Origin: JAURDE01 sp965365285
Lineage (GTDB): Bacteria; Bdellovibrionota; Bacteriovoracia; Bacteriovoracales; Bacteriovoracaceae
Assembly (NCBI GenBank): GCA_965365285.1
Contig: CBDUBC010000028.1
Location: forward strand, 1-27,545
DNA length: 27,545 nt
Direction: 5' to 3'
Shown here: piece by piece, positions 7,182 to 15,282 of the stretch
How the letters are laid out: each line of letters begins with the position of its first letter
How positions within the stretch are numbered: the first letter of the stretch is position 1
Notes under the pieces: model-generated
What the model saw: only the letters and a program-made list of their open reading frames with translations
Told to the model about the DNA's origin: nothing
Databases searched by the model: none
Translations under genes and position numbers: made by a program

Positions 7182-7580
7182 TCAAGATTTGATTTTATCG
7201 AGATACTCAGAAAGATCCTTTAAAAGCTGGGTAATATCCACAGGCTTTTTAAAAACCTTCACATTTTCAAGGGCCTTTAAAGCGTCCGAAATCTCAGTGG
7301 TGGCATATGCGCTAAGAACAAAAACAGGAATATCAGAACCTTGTTCTTTACGAACTTCTTCAATAAGCTCTTCCCCTGTCTTATTTGGCATTTTTAAGTC
7401 TGTTACCAATGCGTCAATTTTGATACGCTTACAAATTCGAGATGCCTCTTCTCCATCTTTTGCCAAGAAGACATTGTCCATGACACCCATACTTCCTAGG
7501 TCATGAATCGCTTCACCAATAACTGTTAGAATCTCATCTTCATCGTCTACTACTAGTATGCTTCTTCTTTCTTTTGTCAT
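7182..7580 (-). CDS. Single-domain response regulator (CheY-like receiver)
   Basis: The 132-residue protein consists of one receiver domain. The acidic pocket is VDDED (Asp12, Asp13), the phosphoacceptor is Asp61 in LVTDLKMP, the switch Ser90 lies in VLSAYA, and the conserved lysine is in VFKKP (111-112). There is no output domain, so it presumably acts by protein-protein contact, as CheY or relay proteins do. The ATG at 7580 follows AAGGGAG. No histidine kinase lies in the window. The gene could be cotranscribed with tyrS downstream, but a separate tyrS promoter in the 52-base gap cannot be excluded. Confidence 0.93.
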   Translation of the reverse strand: MTKERRSILVVDDEDEILTVIGEAIHDLGSMGVMDNVFLAKDGEEASRICKRIKIDALVTDLKMPNKTGEELIEEVRKEQGSDIPVFVLSAYATTEISDALKALENVKVFKKPVDITQLLKDLSEYLDKIKS

Positions 7581-7605
7581 AAGACTCCCTTTTAGTTACC
7601 GTTAA

Positions 7606-7613
7606 ATTATAAC
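7606..7613. promoter_or_regulatory. Overlapping divergent -10 elements
   Basis: The gap between the response regulator and the M14 amidase contains TATAAC on the plus strand (7608-7613) and, on the minus strand, TATAAT (7611-7606). The two -10 boxes overlap. Clear -35 boxes were not seen on either side. The plus -10 would give a transcript starting near 7620, which matters for the amidase start codon. Confidence 0.45.
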
Positions 7614-7633
7614 ACCTTATGAGAGGAAAAAAA

Positions 7634-8308
7634 GTGGATTTTGAACAAATCGAAAGTGGAAAAACAGTTGAGGGAAAAATTATTGAAGCCTTTAAGTTTG
7701 AACCTCAAAAGGGCCAGAAATTTCTTTATCTTATGGCCGGAGTCCATGGAGACGAACCTGAGGGAGTCCATGTTCTGAATCAAATCCGTTCCTTACTCGA
7801 AAAAGACCAATCGATTAACTATAATATAGTGCTTATTCCTGAACTCAATCGCGATGGACTTGCCATCAATTCGCGTGTCAATGCTAACGGTGTGGACCTC
7901 AATCGAAACTACCCATCTTCAGGATGGACGCCCGAGCATTCGGAACCCAAATACAATCCGGGTCCAAAACCACTTAGTGAGCCAGAGAATAAGTTCTTAG
8001 AAAAGACTCTAAAAAAGTATCCCCCCTCGCTTATCATCAGTTTGCATAGCTACAAACCGATGCTTAATTTCAATGGAGATTGTAAATGGGCGGCCGATTA
8101 TATAGCGCAGTTTACCGGTTATGACGTTGTAGGTGAATTCGAGTACCCCACCCCAGGCTCTTTTGGAGAATGGGTGCCTGAAACCTTCAATGCTGGGGTC
8201 CTGACCTACGAGTGCCCCATGCTCTCCCTTCGCGAAAGTATGGATCAAATCTGGGAAGAAAACCGGGAAGGTCTAATTAGCTTTCTAACAAATTCTTACA
8301 ATAAGTAA
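7634..8308 (+). CDS. mpaA: M14-family murein peptide amidase (MpaA-like)
   Basis: This zinc carboxypeptidase-fold enzyme resembles MpaA, which cuts the gamma-D-Glu-diaminopimelate bond of free murein peptides. Numbered from the ATG at 7619, the zinc ligands are His43 and Glu46 (GVHGDEPEG) and His143 (SLHSY). The substrate-binding LNRNYP is at 94-99 and the catalytic Glu198 is in LTYECP. All are present. The gene is about as long as E. coli MpaA. The start was set at the GTG at 7634 because GAGAGGA (7621-7627) lies at ideal distance before it. The in-frame ATG at 7619 has no upstream ribosome site and would need near-leaderless translation. No signal peptide is visible, so the enzyme is probably cytoplasmic and recycles cell-wall peptides. 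Confidence 0.85.
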   Translation: MDFEQIESGKTVEGKIIEAFKFEPQKGQKFLYLMAGVHGDEPEGVHVLNQIRSLLEKDQSINYNIVLIPELNRDGLAINSRVNANGVDLNRNYPSSGWTPEHSEPKYNPGPKPLSEPENKFLEKTLKKYPPSLIISLHSYKPMLNFNGDCKWAADYIAQFTGYDVVGEFEYPTPGSFGEWVPETFNAGVLTYECPMLSLRESMDQIWEENREGLISFLTNSYNK

Positions 8309-8377
8309 ATTCAATAATTTAGTCCCTGTAAGATTTATAAAGTCTCATAATTCTAACGCCTTATCCCTTATTTTCTC

Positions 8378-8383
8378 TATAAT
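8378..8383 (+). promoter_or_regulatory. Candidate -10 box for the barrel-metalloprotease operon
   Basis: A perfect TATAAT lies about 90 bases before the ATG of the outer-membrane barrel gene, in the 167-base gap after the amidase. No good -35 box was found at 16-18 bases. If used, it gives a leader of about 85 bases ending in the ribosome site AAGGGG. Confidence 0.35.
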
Positions 8384-8475
8384 ACATCGCAATACCTTAC
8401 AGTTGGCATCGGATATGCACAGTAAGAGATACAAGGATTTTAGGAGAGAGATCCGAGAAACACTAAGGGGTTGAA

Positions 8476-9291
8476 ATGACAAAGACAAACACCAGATTAC
8501 TCATTTTCAGTGTCACAATGGGTGGTATCGTTTTGTCTAAAATTTTGACACCTGCTCAATCTTTAAGATCTCCGGCCGCCTCTGGTGCTATCCAATTTGG
8601 AACTTCAATCAGCACATCTCTTCATGAGATGGATGATTACAGAAAAAGAACATCTTCTAATTTCGATATCAGACCTGTGATCAAACTAGAAAATGGACTT
8701 CGAATCTCCAGCTCCCTAAGCTTCACCAAAGACCTTGAAAATGAAAGAGAGCTAACCTTAAACGACAGTTATTTAGCTTTTAGTAAAGGTATAAGCTTTG
8801 ATAACGGAATGAACCTTGGAACAAGCGTTGCGATTGGTCTTCCTATCAGTGAATATTCTCGTTATGAGTCGACTCTTGAGAGTTCGATCAAAATCACACC
8901 AAATCTTAATTACTCTTATAAAAAGTTTAATGCTGGACTAGGATTAAGCTTTACCCAAAATAAGCATGCCAGCGAAGTTTCTGCGAGTGGAAGCAGTAAC
9001 TCTCAAACCATCTATACCACTTTTGGTGATGTAGGCCTTAGCTTTAGTGATCAAATTTCTGTTTCAGCTAGTGCTTCTTATACCAAGTCTTATACCTATC
9101 AAAAAAATGAGAGAGATAGTTATTCTATCGAACAGAGTCTTTCCTATTCACCTAACGCTGCCTTCGGCCTGAGCATTGGCCATGCCATTGGTGGCAACGT
9201 CCTTAGCGTGAATGGGAGAGACTCTAATATTGAAATCTTTAACTCTGATGCCTCATCGGTATTTATGAGTGTGAGATACATATACAAGTAA
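8476..9291 (+). CDS. Predicted outer-membrane beta-barrel protein
   Basis: The 271-residue protein begins with a signal-peptide-like stretch (RLLIFSVTMGGIVLSKILTP, then AQS). It continues as a series of alternating polar/hydrophobic beta-strands rich in Ser, Tyr and Gly, separated by polar turns. It ends in VFMSVRYIYK, close to the aromatic C-terminal strand of outer-membrane proteins. No catalytic motif is visible. The ribosome site AGGGG precedes the ATG. The stop is only 9 bases before the giant metalloprotease gene, so they form one operon, and the barrel may anchor, export or assist the protease. This link is inferred from position only. Confidence 0.7.
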   Translation: MTKTNTRLLIFSVTMGGIVLSKILTPAQSLRSPAASGAIQFGTSISTSLHEMDDYRKRTSSNFDIRPVIKLENGLRISSSLSFTKDLENERELTLNDSYLAFSKGISFDNGMNLGTSVAIGLPISEYSRYESTLESSIKITPNLNYSYKKFNAGLGLSFTQNKHASEVSASGSSNSQTIYTTFGDVGLSFSDQISVSASASYTKSYTYQKNERDSYSIEQSLSYSPNAAFGLSIGHAIGGNVLSVNGRDSNIEIFNSDASSVFMSVRYIYK

Positions 9292-9300
9292 ACTGGGGGA

Positions 9301-12300
9301 ATGATGTTTAGAGGAAATGGAGAAAGGACAGTCTTAGTGATGATGGCCCTTATCTTAGGTCTCGTATCCTGTGCAAAAAAGCCAGCATATGATGAGCTTA
9401 CAAAAGATAAGGACATGGTGACTATCACTTCTGCAATCGACACGGAAAGCGAGTATTTGTACGTACCAATGAGCTTAGGAGCTCCTAGACAAGTTGTGAA
9501 CGCGTACGCTTACTTTCAAGGTCAAGAGAAGATTGTAAAACTAAGAATGACGGAAGAAGGTCTTCAGGCCTATGAAGTCGATGCAGATTCTAAGTTTAGC
9601 AATAATCACCTTAATGAAACACTCGTTTTAACTCTTCCTGGTTCTTATCATAGCTATCGATGTAGTGAAAACACTCTTGGTGAATGTACCAATAGAGAAG
9701 AAGAAAACAACGACGCTGAATGGTATGAAAGAGAGCATTTCGTTCCTGATTATGCCAATATCGATACTCACTCTATCAATATCGATACTTGGGCCGTTGG
9801 TGGTGATTGTATTTCTAAAGTGGGATCTAAGGTCATCAGTAAAGAAATGGTTCCAGGAAGAATCAATATTCAGCTTGAGAATTATTACGAAGTTAGTAAA
9901 TCAGAGTCTTGCGTTAGCAGATATATGAACTTGAGATACCTTGGACAATCCTCCTTCAAGGCCCAGTTTCATTTCTCACTCATCAGACTTAAAGATATCG
10001 CTTCGGAAAACTATGAAATCGTTGATTACTCTAACGAAGATAAAACCACTTTTGGTTTTTTCTATGGAAATAAGTCAGAGTTAGACCCCCAATTCACAGA
10101 AGTAGGTTCTTACAAGAAAAACAAAAGATTCATGAGGAGATGGAACCCAAAGAGAAAGACTGTCATTTATCACATGTCAGAAACTTTTAATAAACCAGAA
10201 AACGCTGAACTTAAAAAAGCGACTTATAAAGCCATTTCTTCAATTAACAATGGTCTTGCTAAGGCAAATGCTGGATTTAGAATCCAATTAGAAGAGCCGA
10301 AGAAAGAGGTGAGCATTGGCGATCTTCGATACAACATGATTAATCTTATCGATGAACCTCTAGCAAATGGTCTTCTTGGTTATGGCCCAATCGTAACGAA
10401 CCCAAGAACTGGTGAGATCCTTAAGGCCCATACCAATATGTACAGTGGAGTTATTAAAAGTGCTCTAAGAATGTATTGGACCAAAATGGTAAATCTTCAA
10501 AACAATAAAATGCAAGCAACCACAGAGGAAGCTCCTGAGAGTACTCCTGCTCCAAGCATGGCAAGAGAAAACAACGCTGTTGCGTCTAATATGAAAAACA
10601 TTCCGAAAAAGGTTCTCAAGAACCTAATCTCGGCACCTCTTGATCTTCATGAACTTGAGGAAAAGCTTCACGCTGGTCATAACCATGATCATTCTTTTAA
10701 GAAGCTCAACGAAAGAGCTTCAAAAAGAAAGGCGAAAATATCTGAAGCTCATGCTTTTTCAATTGAAAAGTACAAAAATGGTGTTGAAACACTTGAGAAG
10801 TACCTAGAGCTTGAAAAAGAAAGGCTCGCTGTATTTGCTGAGAGTAACGCTTATTCAGCAGAATTCTTTAATGTTTCAAAGACTATTAACGCCATCTTTC
10901 CTGAGATTATGGAAATTGAGGATATCTTTGTTAAGGGAACTCAAAATCTTAAGAGCTGGGGAGAATTAACCTACGCTCAAAGATCTGAGATTGAAAAGAT
11001 CATGGTTCCTTTTATCTATAGCTCGACTCTTGTTCATGAGCTTGGACATAACCTTGGTTTAAGACATAACTTTGCTGGTTCTTACGATAAACAAAACTGG
11101 TATAGTAAAGAAGAGGCCCATGAGCTTGGATTCAAGTATACTCCTGAATCAAGTTCCATGATGGACTACGTATCTTCTAACTTTGGAGAACTCAATGTTC
11201 TAGGTAAGTATGATATTGCTGCCCTTAGATTTGGTTATGCCAGAGAGGTAGAGACTAGAGGTGGTAAAATTGTAAAAATCGAAAAGAATCTTGAAGAGCT
11301 TAAAGAAAAAAGAAAGCAAATCAGAGAGCTTATTGAAGTTAATAAAGAAAATCCTGAGATGCTGAGTAATCTTAACACTAAGCTTATGAATACTCTTCCT
11401 AAGAATTTTGTCTACTGTACAGATGAAAATGCTGGTGCCACTTTAAAATGTAACCGATTTGATCAAGGTACCAATCTTGTAGAAATCGCAAATTCTGTTA
11501 TCCAGGATTATGAAGATAGCTATCTTACCATGAACTTTAGAAATGAAAGAACTTCATTTAACGTTGGTCAGCACATGTTTGGCTACCTCACTTCAAGATA
11601 CTCTCAATTTGAAAGAGTGAGAGCGGTTTTTGAAGAGTGGGAAGCAATGAAAGAAGGTTACGGTGAAGCGATCATGAGAATGGGTTGTAGCCCTCAAATG
11701 ATGAGAGACGCTAATCCAATCATTAAAACAATTTGTACTCAAATCAATGATGCAATCGAAGCAACTAAAATTGCCGGTGATTTCTTTCTTAAGATTCTTA
11801 AAACTCCACATCATACTTGTGCCGCAAAAAAAATCGGTGCGGAAGAAGGTGACAATAGAATTACCGCCATTTTCTTAGAAGATCTCTACAAGGCAAATAG
11901 GAGTGAATTCGAAGAGGTTCCAAAGACTTGTTTTGATAAAAACGTGAAAAGAATCCTTTCGAATCAAGATATCCCTTTAGAAGTCATCGCTGAGGCGGGT
12001 AAATACCTAAATGGTTTCAATGACCTTAAGCCTGGCTTTGAAGGAAGCTATGACAGAGCGGTTTTTGGAACTTGGATTGATAAGCTTCTTGCAATGAAGT
12101 CTCTTGTACAAAGATACTCAGAAGAGACCAGTAATGCTGGATTGGGTAACTTTTTAAATCATCCATCCATAGGTATAAAGGTTTATAACTTTATTGATCA
12201 TATTGTACTTGGAGATCGTCTTATTGAGCCAGTTCCTTTCTTATCTGAAGATAAAAAGACTGCTTACCAGGTCCCATACTCTATTGATCAGAAGTACAAA

Positions 12301-13038
12301 ATCAGAACGAATGACCTTCCTTTTTTCTGGGCAAGACAATTCCTTGGAATGGATAATGCGAGTGAAATCAGTTTAAGAAGAGTTCTTCTTAGAAACGCGA
12401 AGAACTTTGATCTCATGCTAGGGTCTTCAACCCTAAACATCGCTAGAGAAGGTGTAAACTACTATACTGTTAAAAGACTGGATAGCTCATTTAACCCAGG
12501 TTTAACCGATACTGTGACCACTTATTTTGATGAAACTCTTTACGGAGCTTCTCCAAGTAATCGAATTGCTTATGAGATGATTACTTCAATTAATACTCTA
12601 GAAATGCTTAGAGGAGTTGATAAGAAGATTCTTCAAGAAGTGTTCGATGCAAGAACTGAGACCCCTGAAGAGTTTAACGATTCGCAAAAACTAGCGGCTG
12701 CTTATAACATCGAAACTATTGAGGCCCTAGTAAAATTGAAAAAGGAAAACCCAAACCTTCCGGATTCTTATTGGGATAGAGTTGGTGATGAGCAATTCAA
12801 AAAAGAACTTAAGATTATTTGGACTGCAAGCCTAGAGGAACTTGAAGCTGTCATGAATTGGATAAGCACTAAGGACATCGCTCCTGAAGGAAGTTCGGAT
12901 CTTGTGAAAAAACTTTATGAGATTCCATATGAAGTATTCAAATCTATGGTAGAGGGAGACATCTCTAACAAGATTGATAACTTTAAGTTCATCCTTAAAG
13001 ATTTACCAAGTTCAGTTGAACCATTCATGTTTGATTAA
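9301..13038 (+). CDS. Very large zinc-dependent metalloprotease lipoprotein
   Basis: The 1245-residue protein has a lipoprotein signal ending in LGLVSC (Cys24), so it is anchored to a membrane and faces the periplasm or surface. The zinc site is of the extended metzincin type: HELGHNLGLRH with His579, Glu580, His583 and His589. A Met-turn-like SSSMMDYVSS (Met620/621) lies about 30 residues on. Upstream, GPIVTNPRTGEIL matches the conserved 'DPRTGEI' stretch of the large zinc-dependent metalloproteases with DUF5117/DUF4953-type domains. A His-rich HAGHNHDH (457-464) and a charged coiled-coil insertion (about 465-540) separate that motif from the active site. About 600 residues follow the catalytic domain with no recognised domain. 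The ribosome site GGGGGA abuts the first of two ATGs (9301, 9304); the second has better spacing. Confidence 0.85.
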   Translation: MMFRGNGERTVLVMMALILGLVSCAKKPAYDELTKDKDMVTITSAIDTESEYLYVPMSLGAPRQVVNAYAYFQGQEKIVKLRMTEEGLQAYEVDADSKFSNNHLNETLVLTLPGSYHSYRCSENTLGECTNREEENNDAEWYEREHFVPDYANIDTHSINIDTWAVGGDCISKVGSKVISKEMVPGRINIQLENYYEVSKSESCVSRYMNLRYLGQSSFKAQFHFSLIRLKDIASENYEIVDYSNEDKTTFGFFYGNKSELDPQFTEVGSYKKNKRFMRRWNPKRKTVIYHMSETFNKPENAELKKATYKAISSINNGLAKANAGFRIQLEEPKKEVSIGDLRYNMINLIDEPLANGLLGYGPIVTNPRTGEILKAHTNMYSGVIKSALRMYWTKMVNLQNNKMQATTEEAPESTPAPSMARENNAVASNMKNIPKKVLKNLISAPLDLHELEEKLHAGHNHDHSFKKLNERASKRKAKISEAHAFSIEKYKNGVETLEKYLELEKERLAVFAESNAYSAEFFNVSKTINAIFPEIMEIEDIFVKGTQNLKSWGELTYAQRSEIEKIMVPFIYSSTLVHELGHNLGLRHNFAGSYDKQNWYSKEEAHELGFKYTPESSSMMDYVSSNFGELNVLGKYDIAALRFGYAREVETRGGKIVKIEKNLEELKEKRKQIRELIEVNKENPEMLSNLNTKLMNTLPKNFVYCTDENAGATLKCNRFDQGTNLVEIANSVIQDYEDSYLTMNFRNERTSFNVGQHMFGYLTSRYSQFERVRAVFEEWEAMKEGYGEAIMRMGCSPQMMRDANPIIKTICTQINDAIEATKIAGDFFLKILKTPHHTCAAKKIGAEEGDNRITAIFLEDLYKANRSEFEEVPKTCFDKNVKRILSNQDIPLEVIAEAGKYLNGFNDLKPGFEGSYDRAVFGTWIDKLLAMKSLVQRYSEETSNAGLGNFLNHPSIGIKVYNFIDHIVLGDRLIEPVPFLSEDKKTAYQVPYSIDQKYKIRTNDLPFFWARQFLGMDNASEISLRRVLLRNAKNFDLMLGSSTLNIAREGVNYYTVKRLDSSFNPGLTDTVTTYFDETLYGASPSNRIAYEMITSINTLEMLRGVDKKILQEVFDARTETPEEFNDSQKLAAAYNIETIEALVKLKKENPNLPDSYWDRVGDEQFKKELKIIWTASLEELEAVMNWISTKDIAPEGSSDLVKKLYEIPYEVFKSMVEGDISNKIDNFKFILKDLPSSVEPFMFD

Positions 13039-13043
13039 TAAAA

Positions 13044-13067
13044 AAAGGCCCCGAAAGGGGCCTTTCT
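13044..13067. terminator. Bidirectional rho-independent terminator with GAAA tetraloop
   Basis: AAAGGCCCC (13044-13052) pairs with GGGGCCTTT (13057-13065) across a GAAA loop. It is flanked by A-rich and T-rich sequence, between the convergent metalloprotease and ferredoxin genes. The stem arms are identical to those of the terminator at 4421-4449. Confidence 0.9.
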
Positions 13068-13071
13068 TATT

Positions 13072-13911
13072 TTAGGCCTTATTAAATTTAATAATTTCGA
13101 CTGGACAAGCTTCGGCAGCTTCTTGGATAAGGGGGCCGTTAGTGAGAGGAGCACCGTCTTTAACAATACATCCATCGTCATTCACAAGAAAAACATCAGG
13201 TGCAATATCTTCACAGGCATTACAAATAATACAGCCCGCTTCAATCCATACTTTACTAACTTCAAAAGTCTCTGCAGCGGCAGCCTCTCCCCCACCAGCA
13301 GCAGCGGCAAACTCTCCCGCAAATTCAGGATTGGTGGCAAGTTTAAGTTGAGCACCTGTTTTAGGAAGAGGATCAGCAATAAAGGTCTTTGAAGTGGTTT
13401 GATAAAGAGGCTTAACCTTTTTAGGTTTAAATTTCTTTTCGAAGTCCTCAATGGTTTCGCCTGAGTGGTCTCTTTTTTCTATGAAGGCAGAACCTTTAAA
13501 ATTAAACTCGTAGCTGATTCCATCTTTGGAACTTGAAAGGATAACGGAGATCGTTGATTGATCAAGCCCTGCTGAGTTTTTCATTTTAGAGAAAGTTTCT
13601 CCAAGATCGACTTCTAAAGCAAAACTAGATGATTGAGCAGGATAGGGTCTGGTCACTTCAAGCTGAGTTGGACTCCCAAAGGGATTGAATTGTCGAACTT
13701 GAACCGTATCAAATTTTGCAGGCTCCTTATCTTCGTTAAATCGAAAACCAAAAGCAAAGCCATTATCTGCGGCCGTTTTGAGGAAATAGAGCTTAGGCTT
13801 ACCAAAAAGGAACTCCATGGCCCCAGAAAGAAGGCTTAGTCCGCCAATTGTAAATACTAGTCCCAGTGCCAAGATGATGGCCAAGGAGAAAGATATCAGG
13901 ATAACATTCAT
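13072..13911 (-). CDS. Membrane-anchored ferredoxin-domain protein
   Basis: The 279-residue protein starts with one hydrophobic segment (residues about 3-30), followed by a beta-rich region of unknown family (about 40-160). A low-complexity Ala/Gly linker sits near 200-212 and a small C-terminal ferredoxin domain occupies 220-277. The cluster ligands are CIICNAC (Cys227, Cys230, Cys233) and Cys269 in EACPVEIIKF, the single-cluster (4Fe-4S or 3Fe-4S) pattern. The domain probably passes electrons at the inner membrane. Its partner enzyme is not in the window. It has its own promoter candidate upstream, AAAGGGAG before the ATG, and converges on the metalloprotease gene. Which side of the membrane the cluster lies on is not certain. 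A cytoplasmic side would require an N-out anchor. Confidence 0.8.
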   Translation of the reverse strand: MNVILISFSLAIILALGLVFTIGGLSLLSGAMEFLFGKPKLYFLKTAADNGFAFGFRFNEDKEPAKFDTVQVRQFNPFGSPTQLEVTRPYPAQSSSFALEVDLGETFSKMKNSAGLDQSTISVILSSSKDGISYEFNFKGSAFIEKRDHSGETIEDFEKKFKPKKVKPLYQTTSKTFIADPLPKTGAQLKLATNPEFAGEFAAAAGGGEAAAAETFEVSKVWIEAGCIICNACEDIAPDVFLVNDDGCIVKDGAPLTNGPLIQEAAEACPVEIIKFNKA

Positions 13912-13962
13912 CGAAAGAACTCCCTTTATACTCAGCTTGATTCAAATAAATCCAATACATCT

Positions 13963-13992
13963 ACTATAATGCTGATCATGGGTTAAGGCCAA
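13963..13992 (-). promoter_or_regulatory. Promoter candidate for the ferredoxin gene
   Basis: On the minus strand, TTGGCC (13992-13987) and TATAGT (13968-13963) are separated by 18 bases, about 50 bases before the ferredoxin start. The -10 matches five of six consensus bases. It lies in the 133-base gap after truB, which shows no terminator, so read-through from the truB operon is also possible. Confidence 0.5.
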
Positions 13993-14044
13993 GTAATTTC
14001 AAGGAATTTAGTCCATTTTTTTATTTAATATTTTGCGTTATAAA

Positions 14045-14923
14045 CTAACTAAAATTTATTTGGGACTTAAGAAGCTCATCTTCCATTAAAGCAAGTCCTA
14101 GAATTTTCCCTTCAGGGCCTTTAACCCAGTATTGTCCAGGTTCTAAATCAAGCTGTAACGCTACGCCGTTGGAGTATTTTTTGGCCATCTCCCCTTCTAA
14201 AATAAGAGGAGGAAGGTCTAAAAGCCTATCCACTCCAAGTGCTTTTTCAAGAAGGGCCTCAGAAGTCTCGACATCATCTAGACTAAAGGATTGATCGACA
14301 TGAAAAGGACCAATGGCGACTCTTTCTAATTCTTTAAGATGACCAATGCTACCCAGAAGCCTGGCCACATCTTCAAAAAGGGTACGGATATATGTTCCTG
14401 AGCTCACTTCACAAAGAAGCTCTAGTAAATTGCCTTTAAGGCTGAGGACTTTTAAAGAGTGAATATGGCGAATCTTTGGAGGCTTTTCAATCTCTATCCC
14501 TTTTTGAGCGTAATAATAGAGAGGTTTTCCTTCATGTTTAGCTGCAGAATAGGCCGGTGGTTTTTGAAGGTAGGGTCCTACTAATTCTTGGATCATATTT
14601 TCTATTTGAGATTCGCTATAAGATCCATCATAGGGTGATTCTTCCACAATCTCCCCTTCACAATCACCGGTGTTCGTTTTTTGCCCTAGTATGCCAACAC
14701 AGCGATAGGTTTTAGGGACTGTTTTATTAAAATACTCATTTACTCGAAGGGCACCTCCAATTCCAATCATCAGAAGCCCTTGAGCAAAGGGATCGAGAGT
14801 TCCGAGATGTCCTATTTTGATTTTTTTTGGTCTTCCTAGAATTCTTTTAAATTGAGCGACCATTCGGAAGCTGGTTGGTCCAACGGGCTTATTAATGAGG
14901 AAAACGGAGGGAGAAAAGTTCAC
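14045..14923 (-). CDS. truB: tRNA pseudouridine-55 synthase
   Basis: This enzyme isomerises uridine 55 in the T-loop of tRNAs. The 292-residue protein has the catalytic motif GHLGTLDPFAQGLL with Asp44, the segment YSAAKHEGKPLYYYAQKG and a C-terminal PUA-like region. The start is a GTG at 14923 that overlaps the rbfA stop as GTGA, a typical coupled arrangement. It is the last gene of the rimP-nusA-infB-rbfA-truB operon. No hairpin terminator follows it. Confidence 0.96.
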   Translation of the reverse strand: MNFSPSVFLINKPVGPTSFRMVAQFKRILGRPKKIKIGHLGTLDPFAQGLLMIGIGGALRVNEYFNKTVPKTYRCVGILGQKTNTGDCEGEIVEESPYDGSYSESQIENMIQELVGPYLQKPPAYSAAKHEGKPLYYYAQKGIEIEKPPKIRHIHSLKVLSLKGNLLELLCEVSSGTYIRTLFEDVARLLGSIGHLKELERVAIGPFHVDQSFSLDDVETSEALLEKALGVDRLLDLPPLILEGEMAKKYSNGVALQLDLEPGQYWVKGPEGKILGLALMEDELLKSQINFS

Positions 14924-15273
14924 TCGGTGCCCTTTTTCTCCTTATCAAGAATATCCATAATTTTCATTTCATCAACAAATTGAGAATCATAGAGAAAGGT
15001 AATTTCTGGAACATGACGAACATCCAGAACGCTTGCCAAGTAGGTTCTCGTTTTTGTTTTGATCTGATTGATATTGGACTCAATATCCTCTTTTTTAGAA
15101 AGATCAAATGTATCCCAATAGACTACGACTTGAGAGTAATCTTGATTGAGTTCTACTTTGGTCGCAGAAACGAATTGAAATCTTGGATCACCAAGCTGAG
15201 TTCGGAAAAAATTATTAATCGAATTGAGAATCCGCTCTGAATACTTTTCCTTTCCGAACTTTTTCTTTGCCAT
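14920..15273 (-). CDS. rbfA: Ribosome-binding factor A
   Basis: This 117-residue KH-like protein acts in late 30S subunit assembly and 16S rRNA 5'-end maturation. The pattern EKYSERILNSINNFF at the start, then VSATKVELNQDYSQVVVYWD and VRHVPEITFLYD, is typical of RbfA. Its ribosome site AAGGA contains the infB stop codon 9 bases upstream, and its own stop overlaps the truB start. Length is normal for the family. Confidence 0.95.
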   Translation of the reverse strand: MAKKKFGKEKYSERILNSINNFFRTQLGDPRFQFVSATKVELNQDYSQVVVYWDTFDLSKKEDIESNINQIKTKTRTYLASVLDVRHVPEITFLYDSQFVDEMKIMDILDKEKKGTE

Positions 15274-15282
15274 TAGTGATCC

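Noticed and set aside
4421..13065. Identical AAAGGCCCC/GGGGCCTTT stems at 4421-4443 and 13044-13065 as a dispersed repeat element
   Set aside because: Each is placed exactly between convergent genes with T-runs, and the similarity ends at the stem. Ordinary terminators explain them.
13275..13330. GC-rich, Ala/Gly-coding stretch as a foreign insertion
   Set aside because: It encodes a simple linker between two domains of the ferredoxin protein and keeps the frame. Low complexity explains the base bias.
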